Source: Streptomyces sp. RB17
GTDB taxonomy: Bacteria > Actinomycetota > Actinomycetes > Streptomycetales > Streptomycetaceae
DNA: 64,000 bases
Reading direction: 5' to 3'
Assembly: GCF_009604455.1 (NCBI RefSeq)
Contig: NZ_WEGL01000005.1
Span: 434,001-498,000 of the forward strand
The notes under the pieces were generated by a model that searched no databases, was not told the origin of the DNA, and worked only from the letters and a program-made list of their open reading frames with translations. A program made the position numbers and the translations under genes. This document shows positions 9,116-18,255 of the stretch, piece after piece. How positions within the stretch are numbered: the first letter of the stretch is position 1; every line of letters begins with the position of its first letter.

Positions 9116-9134
9116 TATTGGAGCGGAGGTGGTG

Positions 9135-9713
9135 ATGGGGATGGCACGCGCGTCCAAGCGCGAGGAGATCGCGCAGGCAGCCCTGGAACAGTTCCGCACG
9201 CGGGGATTCAACGCCACCGGCATCAGCGACATCACCTCGGCGGCCGGGGCTCCCAAGGGCTCGTTCTACAACCACTTCGCCAGCAAGGAGGAGAGCGCCC
9301 TTGAGGCGCTGAGCCGCTACGCCGCCGGGTTGCGGTTCGACCTGCTCGAGACGCCCGGACGTCCTGCGCTGGAGCGGCTTCGCGCGCACTTCGAGTTCCT
9401 GGGCGAGGACACAGTCGCCAGCGGCTTCGCCCGTGGATGCCTGGTGGGCAACCTCGGCGCGGAGGTGGCGGACCACTCCGAGGAGATCCGCTCCGCCGTC
9501 CAGGGCGGCTTCCAGCGGTGGGCCGCGCACATCCGGCGGGTGCTCACCGAAGCCCGGGATGCAGGTGAGCTGGACACCGCGCTCGACGTCGAGGAGGCCG
9601 CGCGGTTCATCCTCAGTGCCTGGGAGGGCACGCTGATCGCGGCCCGGGCCGACAAGTCCTCCGCCCCTTTCGACGCCTTCTTCCACATGGTCTTCGGCGT
9701 CCTCCTGCGCTGA
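9135..9713 (+). CDS. TetR-family transcriptional regulator
   Basis: A 192-residue repressor. The N-terminal helix-turn-helix is clear: REEIAQAALEQFRTRGFNATGISDITSAAGAPKGSFYNHFASKEESA. The remainder is a helical ligand-binding domain with the TetR_C pattern of the AcuR/YxaF-like group (FEFLGEDTVASGFARGCLVGNLGAE). The ATG at 9135 follows GGAGG by five bases; an ATG six bases on is also possible. It most likely represses the divergent alcohol dehydrogenase and itself in response to an aldehyde, alcohol or related electrophile; the effector is inferred. Confidence 0.9.
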   Translation: MGMARASKREEIAQAALEQFRTRGFNATGISDITSAAGAPKGSFYNHFASKEESALEALSRYAAGLRFDLLETPGRPALERLRAHFEFLGEDTVASGFARGCLVGNLGAEVADHSEEIRSAVQGGFQRWAAHIRRVLTEARDAGELDTALDVEEAARFILSAWEGTLIAARADKSSAPFDAFFHMVFGVLLR

Positions 9714-10147
9714 TCGCGGCCGGCCGCTGAAGACTCGCAGGCACCGCCACCCACACCAATGCTCCGCGGCCCGCAAGGCAGGCGCGGGCGAGCCCGGGCG
9801 CCTCAGGAGACGACTCGTCGTCGGAGGCGTCCCATGGGCACTGTGGGGGAGGGCTTGCTCGGTCGCGCCTTCCCGTCGTTGCTGTAGCGGACCCGCCCGC
9901 GCACGCGTGAGGTGCGCGCGGGTCCGATGCCGGGCCCCGGGCCTGGCTGTGTCACTCATGCAGCGATTGGGAACTGGGGCGCTCGCCGAAGCGCCCACCT
10001 GCGCCATTCGCTCAGGGGCTCCTCGGACGGTTCCACGACGTGCGGAAACACTTGAGGCCGCAACGGCGGCAGCTCCAACCCGTCTCGGAATGCGGGCGAG
10101 CGGCGCGCAGGAGCGAGGAGCAGGCTGGATAGGGGAGGTGGGTCGCC
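9714..10147. other. Intergenic stretch; one strong hairpin
   Basis: No gene is recognised. The stretch holds a GC-rich hairpin at 9888-9926 and, near its right end, GGGGAGGTGG, the ribosome binding site for the regulator at 10148. Confidence 0.6.
9888..9926. terminator. Likely terminator hairpin
   Basis: CGGACCCGC..CGCGCAC pairs with GTGCGCGCGGGTCCG around a short loop, with a small bulge. It lies 175 bases after the TetR gene. There is no U-tract, as is usual in Streptomyces. Confidence 0.45.
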
Positions 10148-12238
10148 GTGGCGCAGAACGAAGCCATTTCGCCCGTCGAGGGTGCGGCAGTACTGGAAGC
10201 TCTGTTCCACCAGTCCCCGACTGGCCTGATGGTCCTGGACACGGAGTTGCGAATCCTACGGATCAAAGTCGACTCGCCGTTCCTGTACGAAGCGTCCCCT
10301 GAGCAGGTCACGGGCCGACGCGTCACCGACGTGTATGACTTTTCCGCGCCCGGTGAGGTCGAGGCGATGCTGCACGGCGTGCTGGAGAGCGGGGCGCCCG
10401 CACAGGGGCGACTGGTGGGAGTGCGTCCGAAGGGGGCTCCGGGGCCTGAGTACCTGTTCTCGGTCTCGGCGTGCCGGCTTGAGGAGGCGCAGGGCAGGAT
10501 CTTGGGGGTGCTGGCGGAGATCCTCGATGTCACCGAATGCGAAAAGGTACGTGCCCGTCTGCGCGTACTCGGCTCGGTGCGCGAGCGCGTGGGGGAGACC
10601 CTCGACGTGGTGGCCACCTGCGAGGAACTGGTGCAGGCGGTGGTGCCGGATCTTGCCGACATCGCCGTGGTGGAAGTGGTGGACGCAGTGGTGCGTGGCG
10701 AGGAACCTCCGCCGAGTCCTCTCGGGCGGGAGGTGCCACTGCGCCGTGCCGCCTTCGGCCGCAGTGGTGGCGAGGAGCAGGTTCAGGCGCATCCGGTGGG
10801 TGACGTGCGTGCTCTGCCGTTTCCGACGCCTTACGCGCAGACGCTGACCGATCTCAAGCCCCGCCTGGTCGCCCTGGGCCCCGAAACGCCCTGGCTGGCG
10901 GCCGTCCCGCCGCGCGCCGAGGCGATCCGCGCCTCCGGTGCCCACAGTCTCATCACCACACCTCTGACCCTGCGCGGAAGCGTGCTGGGACTGATGAGCC
11001 TGTACCGCACCGACCCGGGCGAGGTCTACGACCAGGGCGATGTCACCCTCGCCGTCGCAGCGGCCGCTCACACCGCGTTGTGCATCGACAACGCCCGCCG
11101 CTACACCCGCGAACACACCATCGCCATGACAATTCAGCGCCACCTGCTGCTACCCCAGCCTGCGACGCAGACGACCGTTGAAACCGCTCACATGCTGGTG
11201 CCCTCTGCAACGGGCGGAGGCGGCGGGTTCGACACCTTCGCCCTGTCCGGCGGCCGCACCGCACTGGTGGTCGGCGAAGTGGCCGGCCAAGGCATCCACG
11301 CGGCCACCACTCTGGGACAGATAGGGACCGCCACACACTCCCTGGCCGCGCTCGACCTGGAGCCCGACGAGCTCCTCGCTCGCCTCAACGACACCGCAAT
11401 ACGCCTGGCCCAGGAACGCGCGGCTCTGCCGCCCGGCGACCCCATGCCCCTCAGGGGAAGCTGCGTGTACGCGGTCTATGACCCGCTCGCCCAGACCTGC
11501 ACCGTCGCCCTGGCCGGTCACCCCCCACCCGTGATCGCCCACCCCGACGGGAGCACCGAGATCCCTCACCTGCCGAGCGGACCTCCTCTGGGCAGTACCG
11601 AAGGGCCCCCCTTCGCCGCCACCACGGTCTCTGTCGTTGACGGCAGCGTCCTCGCCTTCTACACCCCATCCCTCCTGACCGCCTCCCAGTCCCCGGAGAC
11701 CCTTCAACGGGTGCTGGTCCACGCTGACCGGCCACTGCAGGATCTGTGCGACGACGTGCTCTACCGGCTGCGGAACGACACCCGCCACGGCGACGTCATC
11801 CTCCTCCTCGCCCGCACCCACGCTTTCCCCGCTGATCAGGTCGCCACGTGGCATCTCGACCCTCACCCCAAATCCGTCGCCACGGCGCGCACTCACACCC
11901 AACACCAGCTCAGACATTGGGGAGTGGACGAGGAAATCGCCTACACCACCGAGATGATCGTCAGCGAACTGGTCACCAACGCCCTCCGCTACGGCACCCC
12001 GCCTGTGCACTTGCGGCTCCTCAGGGACCGCACGCTCACCTGCGAGGTCCGCGACGGCAATTCCCTCGCGCCGCGGCTGCGCCACGCGAAGACGGTCGAC
12101 GAAGGCGGGCGCGGCTTGTTCATCGTCGCCCAGCTCGCACAGAACTGGGGCGTCCGTTACTCCCTCGACGGCAAGACCGTCTGGGCCGAGCAGACTCTCC
12201 CGCCCGCAACCTCGCCCCACCCCCAACAGCGGTCATAG
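10148..12238 (+). CDS. PAS-GAF-SpoIIE-like phosphatase-HATPase regulator with degenerate phosphatase site
   Basis: A 696-residue cytoplasmic signalling protein. Order: PAS (about 14-130, LFHQSPTGLMVLDTELRILR), GAF (about 140-335), PP2C/SpoIIE-like (about 345-565) and an RsbW-type HATPase (about 570-696, with ELVTNALRYG and EGGRGLFIV). It resembles the multi-domain anti-anti-sigma phosphatase / anti-sigma kinase proteins common in Streptomyces. The phosphatase metal site looks broken: the usual GGDWYD reads GGGGGFDT, VVGDV reads VVGEV, and the last acidic motif reads GDVILLLAR. The kinase part looks intact. The GTG start follows GGGGAGG. It is a paralog of the gene at 50476-52764. Confidence 0.88.
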   Translation: MAQNEAISPVEGAAVLEALFHQSPTGLMVLDTELRILRIKVDSPFLYEASPEQVTGRRVTDVYDFSAPGEVEAMLHGVLESGAPAQGRLVGVRPKGAPGPEYLFSVSACRLEEAQGRILGVLAEILDVTECEKVRARLRVLGSVRERVGETLDVVATCEELVQAVVPDLADIAVVEVVDAVVRGEEPPPSPLGREVPLRRAAFGRSGGEEQVQAHPVGDVRALPFPTPYAQTLTDLKPRLVALGPETPWLAAVPPRAEAIRASGAHSLITTPLTLRGSVLGLMSLYRTDPGEVYDQGDVTLAVAAAAHTALCIDNARRYTREHTIAMTIQRHLLLPQPATQTTVETAHMLVPSATGGGGGFDTFALSGGRTALVVGEVAGQGIHAATTLGQIGTATHSLAALDLEPDELLARLNDTAIRLAQERAALPPGDPMPLRGSCVYAVYDPLAQTCTVALAGHPPPVIAHPDGSTEIPHLPSGPPLGSTEGPPFAATTVSVVDGSVLAFYTPSLLTASQSPETLQRVLVHADRPLQDLCDDVLYRLRNDTRHGDVILLLARTHAFPADQVATWHLDPHPKSVATARTHTQHQLRHWGVDEEIAYTTEMIVSELVTNALRYGTPPVHLRLLRDRTLTCEVRDGNSLAPRLRHAKTVDEGGRGLFIVAQLAQNWGVRYSLDGKTVWAEQTLPPATSPHPQQRS

Positions 12239-12439
12239 CGACACCGAGGGCGCCCGGATCGTCGTCGGCCGGCCGTATGCCTCCCTCTGCGACCGGTGGC
12301 CTCGCGTCCCCAGGACGACGAAGCCGTCCTCGGCGAAGGCTCGCACAAAGGGCGCTGACAGCAAGGAGAACACCTGGCCGGTGCAGCCCGGTCGGGTCAG
12401 CCAGTTGCGTGGGTCCGCCCAACGCGCCGGGCATGGTGG

Positions 12440-12994
12440 TCAGCGGGCCGGGACCGGGAAGAGCATGCAGCTGCTGGTGGCGTGGGCCAGGAGCCGGTCG
12501 TCGGAGTCGCGGAGCTCTGCCTGGGCGAGGGCGGTGCGGCGGCCGCTGTTGAGGACGGTGCCGATGGCGCGGACCTTGCCGGTGTCGACGGTGATCGGGC
12601 GCAGGAATTTCAAGGTCAGGTCGATCGAGGTGTATCCCATGCCCTGGGGCAGCATGGACTGCACCGCGCAGCCGGCCGCCGAGTCGAGGAGCGTGGCGTA
12701 GACGCCGCCGTGGACGCTGCCGATCGGGTTGTAGTGCTCCTCGCCCGGCACCAGTACGAAGACCGCCCGGCCGTGCTCGGCCTCCTCCAGTGTGAAGCCC
12801 AGGGTGGCGGCGATCGGCGGGGCGGGCAGGCGCCCGGCCAGGATCTCGCGGAGGAAGTCGAGGCCGCTGTGGTGAGGGACGGCGTCGGCGGAAATGGCAG
12901 GGTCTTCCCAGCCGAACACGCGTGATCTGTGTATTGCCGCTCCTGTCCGGTCGGTCGCGTCGGCACTCAGGCACTTCTTCGATGTTTCGGACAT
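12440..12994 (-). CDS. PaaI-family hotdog thioesterase
   Basis: A 184-residue protein with a hotdog fold in its C-terminal two thirds: IGSVHGGVYATLLDSAAGCAV is the active-site helix motif of PaaI-type acyl-CoA thioesterases, followed by TSIDLTLKFLRPI. It likely hydrolyses small acyl- or aryl-CoA esters. The N-terminal 60 residues are less conserved. The ATG has AGGAG at -8. It is the only gene between the SpoIIE-like regulator and the HxlR gene, and no CoA pathway lies nearby. Confidence 0.82.
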   Translation of the reverse strand: MSETSKKCLSADATDRTGAAIHRSRVFGWEDPAISADAVPHHSGLDFLREILAGRLPAPPIAATLGFTLEEAEHGRAVFVLVPGEEHYNPIGSVHGGVYATLLDSAAGCAVQSMLPQGMGYTSIDLTLKFLRPITVDTGKVRAIGTVLNSGRRTALAQAELRDSDDRLLAHATSSCMLFPVPAR

Positions 12995-13108
12995 GCGGCA
13001 GCTCCTGGGGGGCGTGTGTTGTCGGTGTGGCGTGCCGTCCGGTGATGGCGGGGGCGGGCCACTTCCGCGATGGAATCGTCCTGCCGGGTGTTTCGGCCGC
13101 CGCTGGGT

Positions 13109-13600
13109 TCAGGGACTGTTCGGGCCGACGCGGATGAGACCCGGGCCGGCGTCGACGAACGAGTCCCCGATCGGTACGTCGTGGCCGTCGTCGCAGCGGA
13201 GGACCGCGTGCACCGGGGCGCCGCAATTCTCGTGGCGTACGACCAGGGGCGGTCCTTGTTCGTCGGCGGCCCAGGTGTCGCCCCACTGCCGCAGTGCCAC
13301 GATGACCGCCCGGAAGTCCCGCCCCTTCTGGGTCAGTTGATAGGCGTACCGGGTCCGCTGGCCGGGCTCCTGGTAGGGGACGCGCTCCAGGAGACCGGCG
13401 GCGGTCAGTTCTTTCAGGCGCGCGGCGGCGGCGGGTTCGCCGATGCCCACACGCTTGGCGAAGTCGTCGAACCGGCGGGTGCCGAAGAACGCCTCGCGCA
13501 TGATCAGCATCGCTGTCCTGTTGCCGACGATCTCCAGAGTCCTGGCGATGGAGCAGTTGGCCATGGACCAGGCGTCTCGTTCCTCCAGCAGATCCTTCAT
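13109..13600 (-). CDS. HxlR-family winged-helix transcriptional regulator
   Basis: A 163-residue protein with the HxlR pattern: NCSIARTLEIVGNRTAMLIMREAFFGTRRFDDFAKRVGIGEPAAAARLKELTAAGLLERVPYQE, spread over about residues 15-80. HxlR proteins bind inverted repeats as dimers, often sensing electrophiles or redox state. The ATG at 13600 is preferred over an upstream ATG because of the GGAGGGTGGAG before it. It diverges from the SDR and MFS genes, with a perfect dyad in between, so it should repress them and itself. Confidence 0.88.
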   Translation of the reverse strand: MKDLLEERDAWSMANCSIARTLEIVGNRTAMLIMREAFFGTRRFDDFAKRVGIGEPAAAARLKELTAAGLLERVPYQEPGQRTRYAYQLTQKGRDFRAVIVALRQWGDTWAADEQGPPLVVRHENCGAPVHAVLRCDDGHDVPIGDSFVDAGPGLIRVGPNSP

Positions 13601-13649
13601 CTCTCCACCCTCCACCTGGCTTGCCTCATGCAAAGTCAGCCTATACCTT

Positions 13650-13683
13650 CGTAGCTGACTTATTCAATCGTAAGTCAGCTACG
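13650..13683. promoter_or_regulatory. Perfect 13-bp inverted repeat, likely HxlR operator
   Basis: CGTAGCTGACTTA at 13650-13662 is exactly repeated in inverse at 13671-13683, separated by eight bases, between the hxlR-type gene and the divergent SDR. A half-site (AAGTCAGC) lies at about 13633. This is a textbook operator position. Confidence 0.75.
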
Positions 13684-13708
13684 GTGTGCGCATCCAGAGG
13701 GAGGAATC

Positions 13709-14407
13709 ATGGACATCAGCACAGCAACCGTCCTGGTCACCGGGGCCAACCGCGGGCTCGGCAGGGCACTCGCCCAGGAGCTGGTCGCGCGTGGCGCCAC
13801 GGTGTACGGGGCGGCCCGCCGGCCGGACCAGATCGATCTGCCCGGTGTGAAAGCGATACGGCTCGACGTCACCGACCCCGCCTCCGTCGCCGCGGCTGCC
13901 GACGAGGCCCGTGACATCACGGTGCTGATCAACAACGCGGGCAGTTCCACGGGCGCCGATCTGCTGACCGGCAGCTGGGGCGCCGTCCGCCTGGAGATGG
14001 AGACCCACTACCTGGGCACCCTCGCCATGATCCGGGCTTTCAGTCCGGTGATCGAGTCCCAGGGCGGAGGCGCCGTCCTCAACATCCTGTCCGCGCTGTC
14101 GTGGATCAGCTTTCCCGCCGTCGGCGCCTACGCCGCCGCCAAGTCCGCGGAGTGGAGCCTGACCAACGCGGTTCGCCAGCAGCTCGCACCCCGGGGCATC
14201 ACCGTGTCCGGACTCCACGTCGGCTACATGGACACCGACATGGCCCGCCATGTCGACGGGCCCAAGACCGACCCGGCGGACGTCGCCCGTGCGGCCATCG
14301 ACGGCATTGCCTCCGGGGCTGCCGAAATCGTCGTCGACGACCGCAGCCGCCAGGTCCAGGCCGACCTCTCCGGTGGCGTCGCCGCCCTTTACCCGCAGCT
14401 CGGCTGA
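13709..14407 (+). CDS. SDR-family oxidoreductase
   Basis: A 232-residue short-chain dehydrogenase. The NAD(P) motif is TGANRGLGRAL at residues 11-21, with NNAG near residue 76 and the catalytic YAAAKSAEW. SDR enzymes of this compact type reduce carbonyl compounds. The ATG follows GGGAGGAA. The DHA2 transporter gene starts 12 bases after its stop, so the two form an operon opposite HxlR, which suggests a detoxify-and-export pair; that role is inferred. Confidence 0.9.
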   Translation: MDISTATVLVTGANRGLGRALAQELVARGATVYGAARRPDQIDLPGVKAIRLDVTDPASVAAAADEARDITVLINNAGSSTGADLLTGSWGAVRLEMETHYLGTLAMIRAFSPVIESQGGGAVLNILSALSWISFPAVGAYAAAKSAEWSLTNAVRQQLAPRGITVSGLHVGYMDTDMARHVDGPKTDPADVARAAIDGIASGAAEIVVDDRSRQVQADLSGGVAALYPQLG

Positions 14408-14419
14408 GACGAGGACACC

Positions 14420-16003
14420 GTGACTTCCACTCCTTCCCCGGCCCCGGGCCGGCTCAAGCCGACCGACCGGCAAACCGGTCTCCGGCCCTCCCCGAACCAG
14501 CCCTCCCGGCTCGCCGCCACCGTCACGCTCATCGCCATGTGCCTGGGCGCCATGACGACCTTTCTGCTGATCACCGCATCGGTATCGGCGCTTTCGGCCA
14601 TCCAGGACGACCTGCACGTCTCGCCGACCGGCCTGGTCTGGATCCCCTCGGCGTACACCCTGCTCGTGGCCAGTCTGGTGATGTCCGCAGGCACCATCGG
14701 CAACCTCTACGGCCGCAAGCGCACCTTTGTCACCGGCGCCGCCGTCATGATCATCGGCTCGCTCATCGTCTACGCGGCCGGTTCGGCGGGAGGCGTCATC
14801 GCCGGCCAGCTCGTCTCCGGCGTCGGTGGCGCGCTCATCCTGCCCAACAGTCTGGCCATCCTGGGAGCCACGTTCCCCGACCCCCACCGGCGCACCGAAG
14901 TCGTCACCATCTGGGCGGCCGCCTCCGGCATCGGACTCGCCGCCGGCCCGCTGATCGCCGGCACACTGCTGGACCACTTCCACTGGAACACGGTCTTCCT
15001 GTCGACCGCCGTCCTCGCCGTGGTCACCATGGCCGCCGCCGTCTTCGTCGCCGAATCGCGCGGCCCCGAGGGCAAGCTCGACATCCCCGGCCAGGTCCTG
15101 GCCGTCCTGGGCATCGCCGCCCTGGTCTACGCCCTCATCGAAGGCGGACACGACGGCTACAGCAGCCCCCGGATCCTCACCGCCTGGATCATCGCGGCCG
15201 CGGCCCTGACCGGTTTCGTCCTCGTCGAGCGCGCCGGCCGCACACCCATGCTGGACATCACCCTGTTCCGGTCGGCGTCCTTCAGCGCCGTCATGTTCGT
15301 CGCGGCCATCTCCCTGTTCGGCTTCACCGGGCTGGCCATCCTGTCGGTGCTCTTCTACGAGCGGGTCCAACATCTGTCCGCCCTGGACGTGGGATGGCGG
15401 CTGCTGGTCTTCTTCGGCGTCTACGTCATCGTCAGCTACGCGACCGGACGTGTGATCCGCCGCACCGGCTTCAAGCTCCCGCTGACCCTGGGCTTCCTCA
15501 TCGGAGCCGCCGCCACGGCCGGACTCACCACGCTGGATCCGACCACCCCCTACGCCCGGGTGTGGTGGCTGTACGCGCTCTTCGGAGCCGCGAGCGGGAT
15601 GGTGGCCGCGCCGAGCACCGCCGCCGCCCTGGTCAGCGTCTCCCACGAACGCGCCGGCATGGCTTCCGGAGCCGTCAACGCCTTCCGCCAGATCGGATCC
15701 GTCACCGGCTCCTCCCTCCTCGGTGCACTCCTCGCCAGCCGGCTTCAGTCCCAACTGCCGACACGGCTGGACGCCCACCACGTCCCCCGAGCAGCCTGGC
15801 CCGCCGTCGAACACGCCGTCTCCACAGGCAGCGCCGGCCACCGAGCGACCCCGCCGAACGTGACCGTCGCGATCGGCGATGCCTTCACCTCCGGTGTCCA
15901 CGCCGGCATGACCGTCATCGCCGCCGTGTTCCTGTGCGCGGCCCTCGCCTCAGCCCTGCTGGTACACAACCGACCGCACCACACCACCGTCACGACGAGC
16001 TGA
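14420..16003 (+). CDS. DHA2-family (14-helix) MFS drug exporter
   Basis: A 527-residue membrane protein of the EmrB/QacA type. Motifs include the loop-2 motif GTIGNLYGRKR and the antiporter region GVGGALILPNSLAIL; about 14 hydrophobic segments run from residue 35 to the end, with a longer extracellular loop near residues 445-475. It should exchange protons for hydrophobic or cationic drugs. The GTG start follows GAGG and lies 12 bases after the SDR gene, in the HxlR-controlled operon. Confidence 0.9.
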   Translation: MTSTPSPAPGRLKPTDRQTGLRPSPNQPSRLAATVTLIAMCLGAMTTFLLITASVSALSAIQDDLHVSPTGLVWIPSAYTLLVASLVMSAGTIGNLYGRKRTFVTGAAVMIIGSLIVYAAGSAGGVIAGQLVSGVGGALILPNSLAILGATFPDPHRRTEVVTIWAAASGIGLAAGPLIAGTLLDHFHWNTVFLSTAVLAVVTMAAAVFVAESRGPEGKLDIPGQVLAVLGIAALVYALIEGGHDGYSSPRILTAWIIAAAALTGFVLVERAGRTPMLDITLFRSASFSAVMFVAAISLFGFTGLAILSVLFYERVQHLSALDVGWRLLVFFGVYVIVSYATGRVIRRTGFKLPLTLGFLIGAAATAGLTTLDPTTPYARVWWLYALFGAASGMVAAPSTAAALVSVSHERAGMASGAVNAFRQIGSVTGSSLLGALLASRLQSQLPTRLDAHHVPRAAWPAVEHAVSTGSAGHRATPPNVTVAIGDAFTSGVHAGMTVIAAVFLCAALASALLVHNRPHHTTVTTS

Positions 16004-16077
16004 CGCGTAACGTCCAGGAGCGACGCCGAGAACCGTGGGTTTGCCTGCGCAGCGATTCCGCCGAGGCCGGGACCGTG

Positions 16078-16995
16078 TCAGGCGGCCGTGGCAGGGCGTG
16101 GCTCACCGTGGAAGACCTGACGGGCGTGCCAGTCACGGTGAGCGGCCGCGACGGGGCGTGCGCCGGGCTGTGGGCCGACGAGTGGACGGCCCGCGAGGGC
16201 CATGACGTGCTCGCGGGCGGCGTGGCTGTGGCCGACGAAGCGCTGTGAGACCAGGATGCGCTGATCGTCTCCCACTCCGAGGACACCCTTGTCGAAGAGC
16301 TTGTGGTGCAGCGAGCACAGACACAGCCCGTTGTCGATCTCGTCGGGACCATCGAACGCCCACCAGCGCACATGGGCGGCCTCCAGCCCTACAGGCACCG
16401 CGCCGATCCTGCCGTCCTAACCGCAGAAGGCGCACCGGTACTCGTAGGCGGTCTGCACCAGCTCCCGCATCCGCCGGTCCCGCTGCCTGTGTGCCGCCGA
16501 GAGCTGCTCGCTCTGCGCCGGCTCCAGTTCCAGGCCGGCGGCTTCGCACAGTTCGCCGTGGTGGGAGGGTGGGAAGTGCGGGTCGAGCAGCAATCGCGCG
16601 ATCCTGCCGGGCAGTTGCGGTTCGCGTCGCAGCGCTGCTCACAAGTCCGGCGCCGGCCGCCCGGTGGCACCCGTCTCGCGCAGCTCCCGCACCCCGCTTC
16701 CCGGGCTGCCGGGCCCCCGATCGGTGCGCACTTCCCATGCGCCGTCGCTGACCAGGTGGTGAAAGGGGTAAGCGGGCGTGGTCTTGTTCGGAGGGCCGTA
16801 GTCGGTGAGCAGTCGTTGCAGGTCCTGCTCCACCGCGCTGTAGCGCAAGCTGCCCTGCGCGTCCTCCTGGAACCGGCCGAGCGCGTACAGGAGCAGCAGC
16901 GGCTTGTGCGGAGCGCGCGTCCCGCTCCTGGTCCACTGCCTCAGTCTCGCGGTCCGCTCCAGCCAGTCCATGGCGGCTGATCGCAGACGGGCCAT
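16078..16995 (-). pseudogene. Phosphorothioated-DNA-binding HNH restriction endonuclease, interrupted by two in-frame stops
   Basis: The frame encodes a ScoMcrA-like type IV enzyme: an N-terminal sulfur-binding domain (MDWLERTARLRQWTR, RAPHKPLLLLYALGRFQ, AYPFHHLVSDGAWEV) followed by an HNH nuclease (CAFCG, then AAHVRWWAF, DEIDNGLCLCSLHHKLF). Two stops interrupt it without any frameshift: TGA at 16639-16641 where CGA would fit (DL*AALRREPQL), and TAG at 16417-16419 where a Tyr codon would fit (CAFCG*DG). Everything else is well preserved, so inactivation looks recent, or one or both bases are sequencing errors. Such enzymes cut phosphorothioate-modified (Dnd) DNA. The start at 16995 is uncertain; 16971 is an alternative. 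Confidence 0.78.
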
Positions 16996-17052
16996 CCCAG
17001 GTGCATGACTGGGCGGGACCGGAAAGCCCCAGCGACAGCACGGGTCGAGGGG

Positions 17053-18255
17053 TCAGGACGGGTCCCCCGGAAGCGGCTTCGAGTCGGAGTCGAGTCGACG
17101 GCGGCCGTCGAGGGGGCGGGCCATGGTGTGCGGTCGGTGGAGGTGGTGGGCGCCGTAGCGTTCGATGGCCAGGAGAGCGGCGTCGTCTCCGGGTTCGTGG
17201 CCGATGTGGTCCAGGAGGTCGCGATGGATGTGGCGTATCAGGGCTTCGGGTCCGGACGTGGGCGCGGAGGCGGCGCGCTCGGCGAGGGGGTAGAAGGCTC
17301 CTTCGGGTGAGCGGGCTTCGGTGACGCCGTCGGTGTAGAGCAGCAGCGTGTCGCCGTCCTCGAAGGTGAAGGGGTCGGCGCGGTGGCTGGGGACGGGCAG
17401 TTCGCACATGCCCAAGGGCGGTACGGGGCGTCGTGCATGCAGGACGGTGACCTGGCCGTCGTGCAGCAGCAGGGGCGGAGGGTGGCCGCAGTTGACCATC
17501 TCGACCTGCGTGTCGTCGTCGGGGACGTCGAGCAGCAGGGCGGTGATGAAGTGCTCGCCCGGGTCGTGCTCGGTGTCGGCGACGTCCTTCAGATGCCTGC
17601 AGACGCTCGCCTCCAGGCCCGCGGCGAACTCGGCCAGGCCGTCGTAGTGGTGCGCGCCCTCGCGGAACGCGCCCAGCACCATGGATGCCTCACCGATGGC
17701 GGCCAGTCCCTTGCCGCGGACGTCGCCGATGATCACGCGGGTGCCGCGGTCGGAGCGGGCGATCGCGAACAGGTCGCCGCCAATACGGGTCTCGTCCTCG
17801 GCTGCCAGGTACAGCCACGCCACCCGCAGCGGCCCGATCCGGCGGCGTGGTGGTCGCAGCAATACGAGCTGCGCCGTCTCGGCCACCGACCGTGCCCGGT
17901 TCAGCTCCCGGCTGCGCCGCTCGCGCACGTGGCAGACGAAGACGACCAAGGCGGACAGCAGGGTCAAGCCAGTGATCTGCGAGAGGTGGTTTGGTGTGGT
18001 CAGTCCGCCGTGGAACACGGCGATGAGCACCTGGGCGGCCACAGCCAGTGTTCCGACGAGGGCGGTCAGTTGCGGCCCGGCCAGGGACGCGGTGAGGGCC
18101 GGCGCGATCACCAGCAAGGGGCCCAGGTGGACGTCCGGCGGGGAATGGATGTCCACCACGGTGATCACGGCGATCAGCGCAAGGGGGATTGCCACCAGCC
18201 TGCGGCCCAGCTGCTGCTCTGGGAGGCGGTCCACCGGCACACGCCCCGCGCCCAT
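17053..18255 (-). CDS. Membrane-anchored SpoIIE-type PP2C phosphatase
   Basis: A 400-residue protein. Four or so hydrophobic segments occupy residues 20-115; a SpoIIE-type phosphatase follows from about 150 to 375. Metal-binding motifs are intact: RIGGDLFAIA, VIIGDVRGKG, YTDGVTEAR and GDDAALLAIER. It should dephosphorylate an anti-sigma antagonist at the membrane in stress signalling. In contrast to the regulators at 10148 and 50476 it has no PAS, GAF or kinase part and looks catalytically competent. No convincing ribosome binding site precedes the ATG at 18255, so the true start may differ slightly. Confidence 0.87.
   Translation of the reverse strand: MGAGRVPVDRLPEQQLGRRLVAIPLALIAVITVVDIHSPPDVHLGPLLVIAPALTASLAGPQLTALVGTLAVAAQVLIAVFHGGLTTPNHLSQITGLTLLSALVVFVCHVRERRSRELNRARSVAETAQLVLLRPPRRRIGPLRVAWLYLAAEDETRIGGDLFAIARSDRGTRVIIGDVRGKGLAAIGEASMVLGAFREGAHHYDGLAEFAAGLEASVCRHLKDVADTEHDPGEHFITALLLDVPDDDTQVEMVNCGHPPPLLLHDGQVTVLHARRPVPPLGMCELPVPSHRADPFTFEDGDTLLLYTDGVTEARSPEGAFYPLAERAASAPTSGPEALIRHIHRDLLDHIGHEPGDDAALLAIERYGAHHLHRPHTMARPLDGRRRLDSDSKPLPGDPS

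Noticed and set aside
12239..12439. Minus-strand frame reading APFVRAFAEDGFVVLGTRGH, considered as another gene remnant
   Set aside because: Short, and no family could be recognised; not enough to call.
13679..15901. A 740-codon minus-strand open frame
   Set aside because: It shadows the SDR and DHA2 genes; its low-complexity Gly/Asp/Glu/Gln-rich translation has no domains.
16004..16248. Plus-strand extension frame after the DHA2 gene
   Set aside because: It is opposite the restriction endonuclease remnant, whose motifs are clear.
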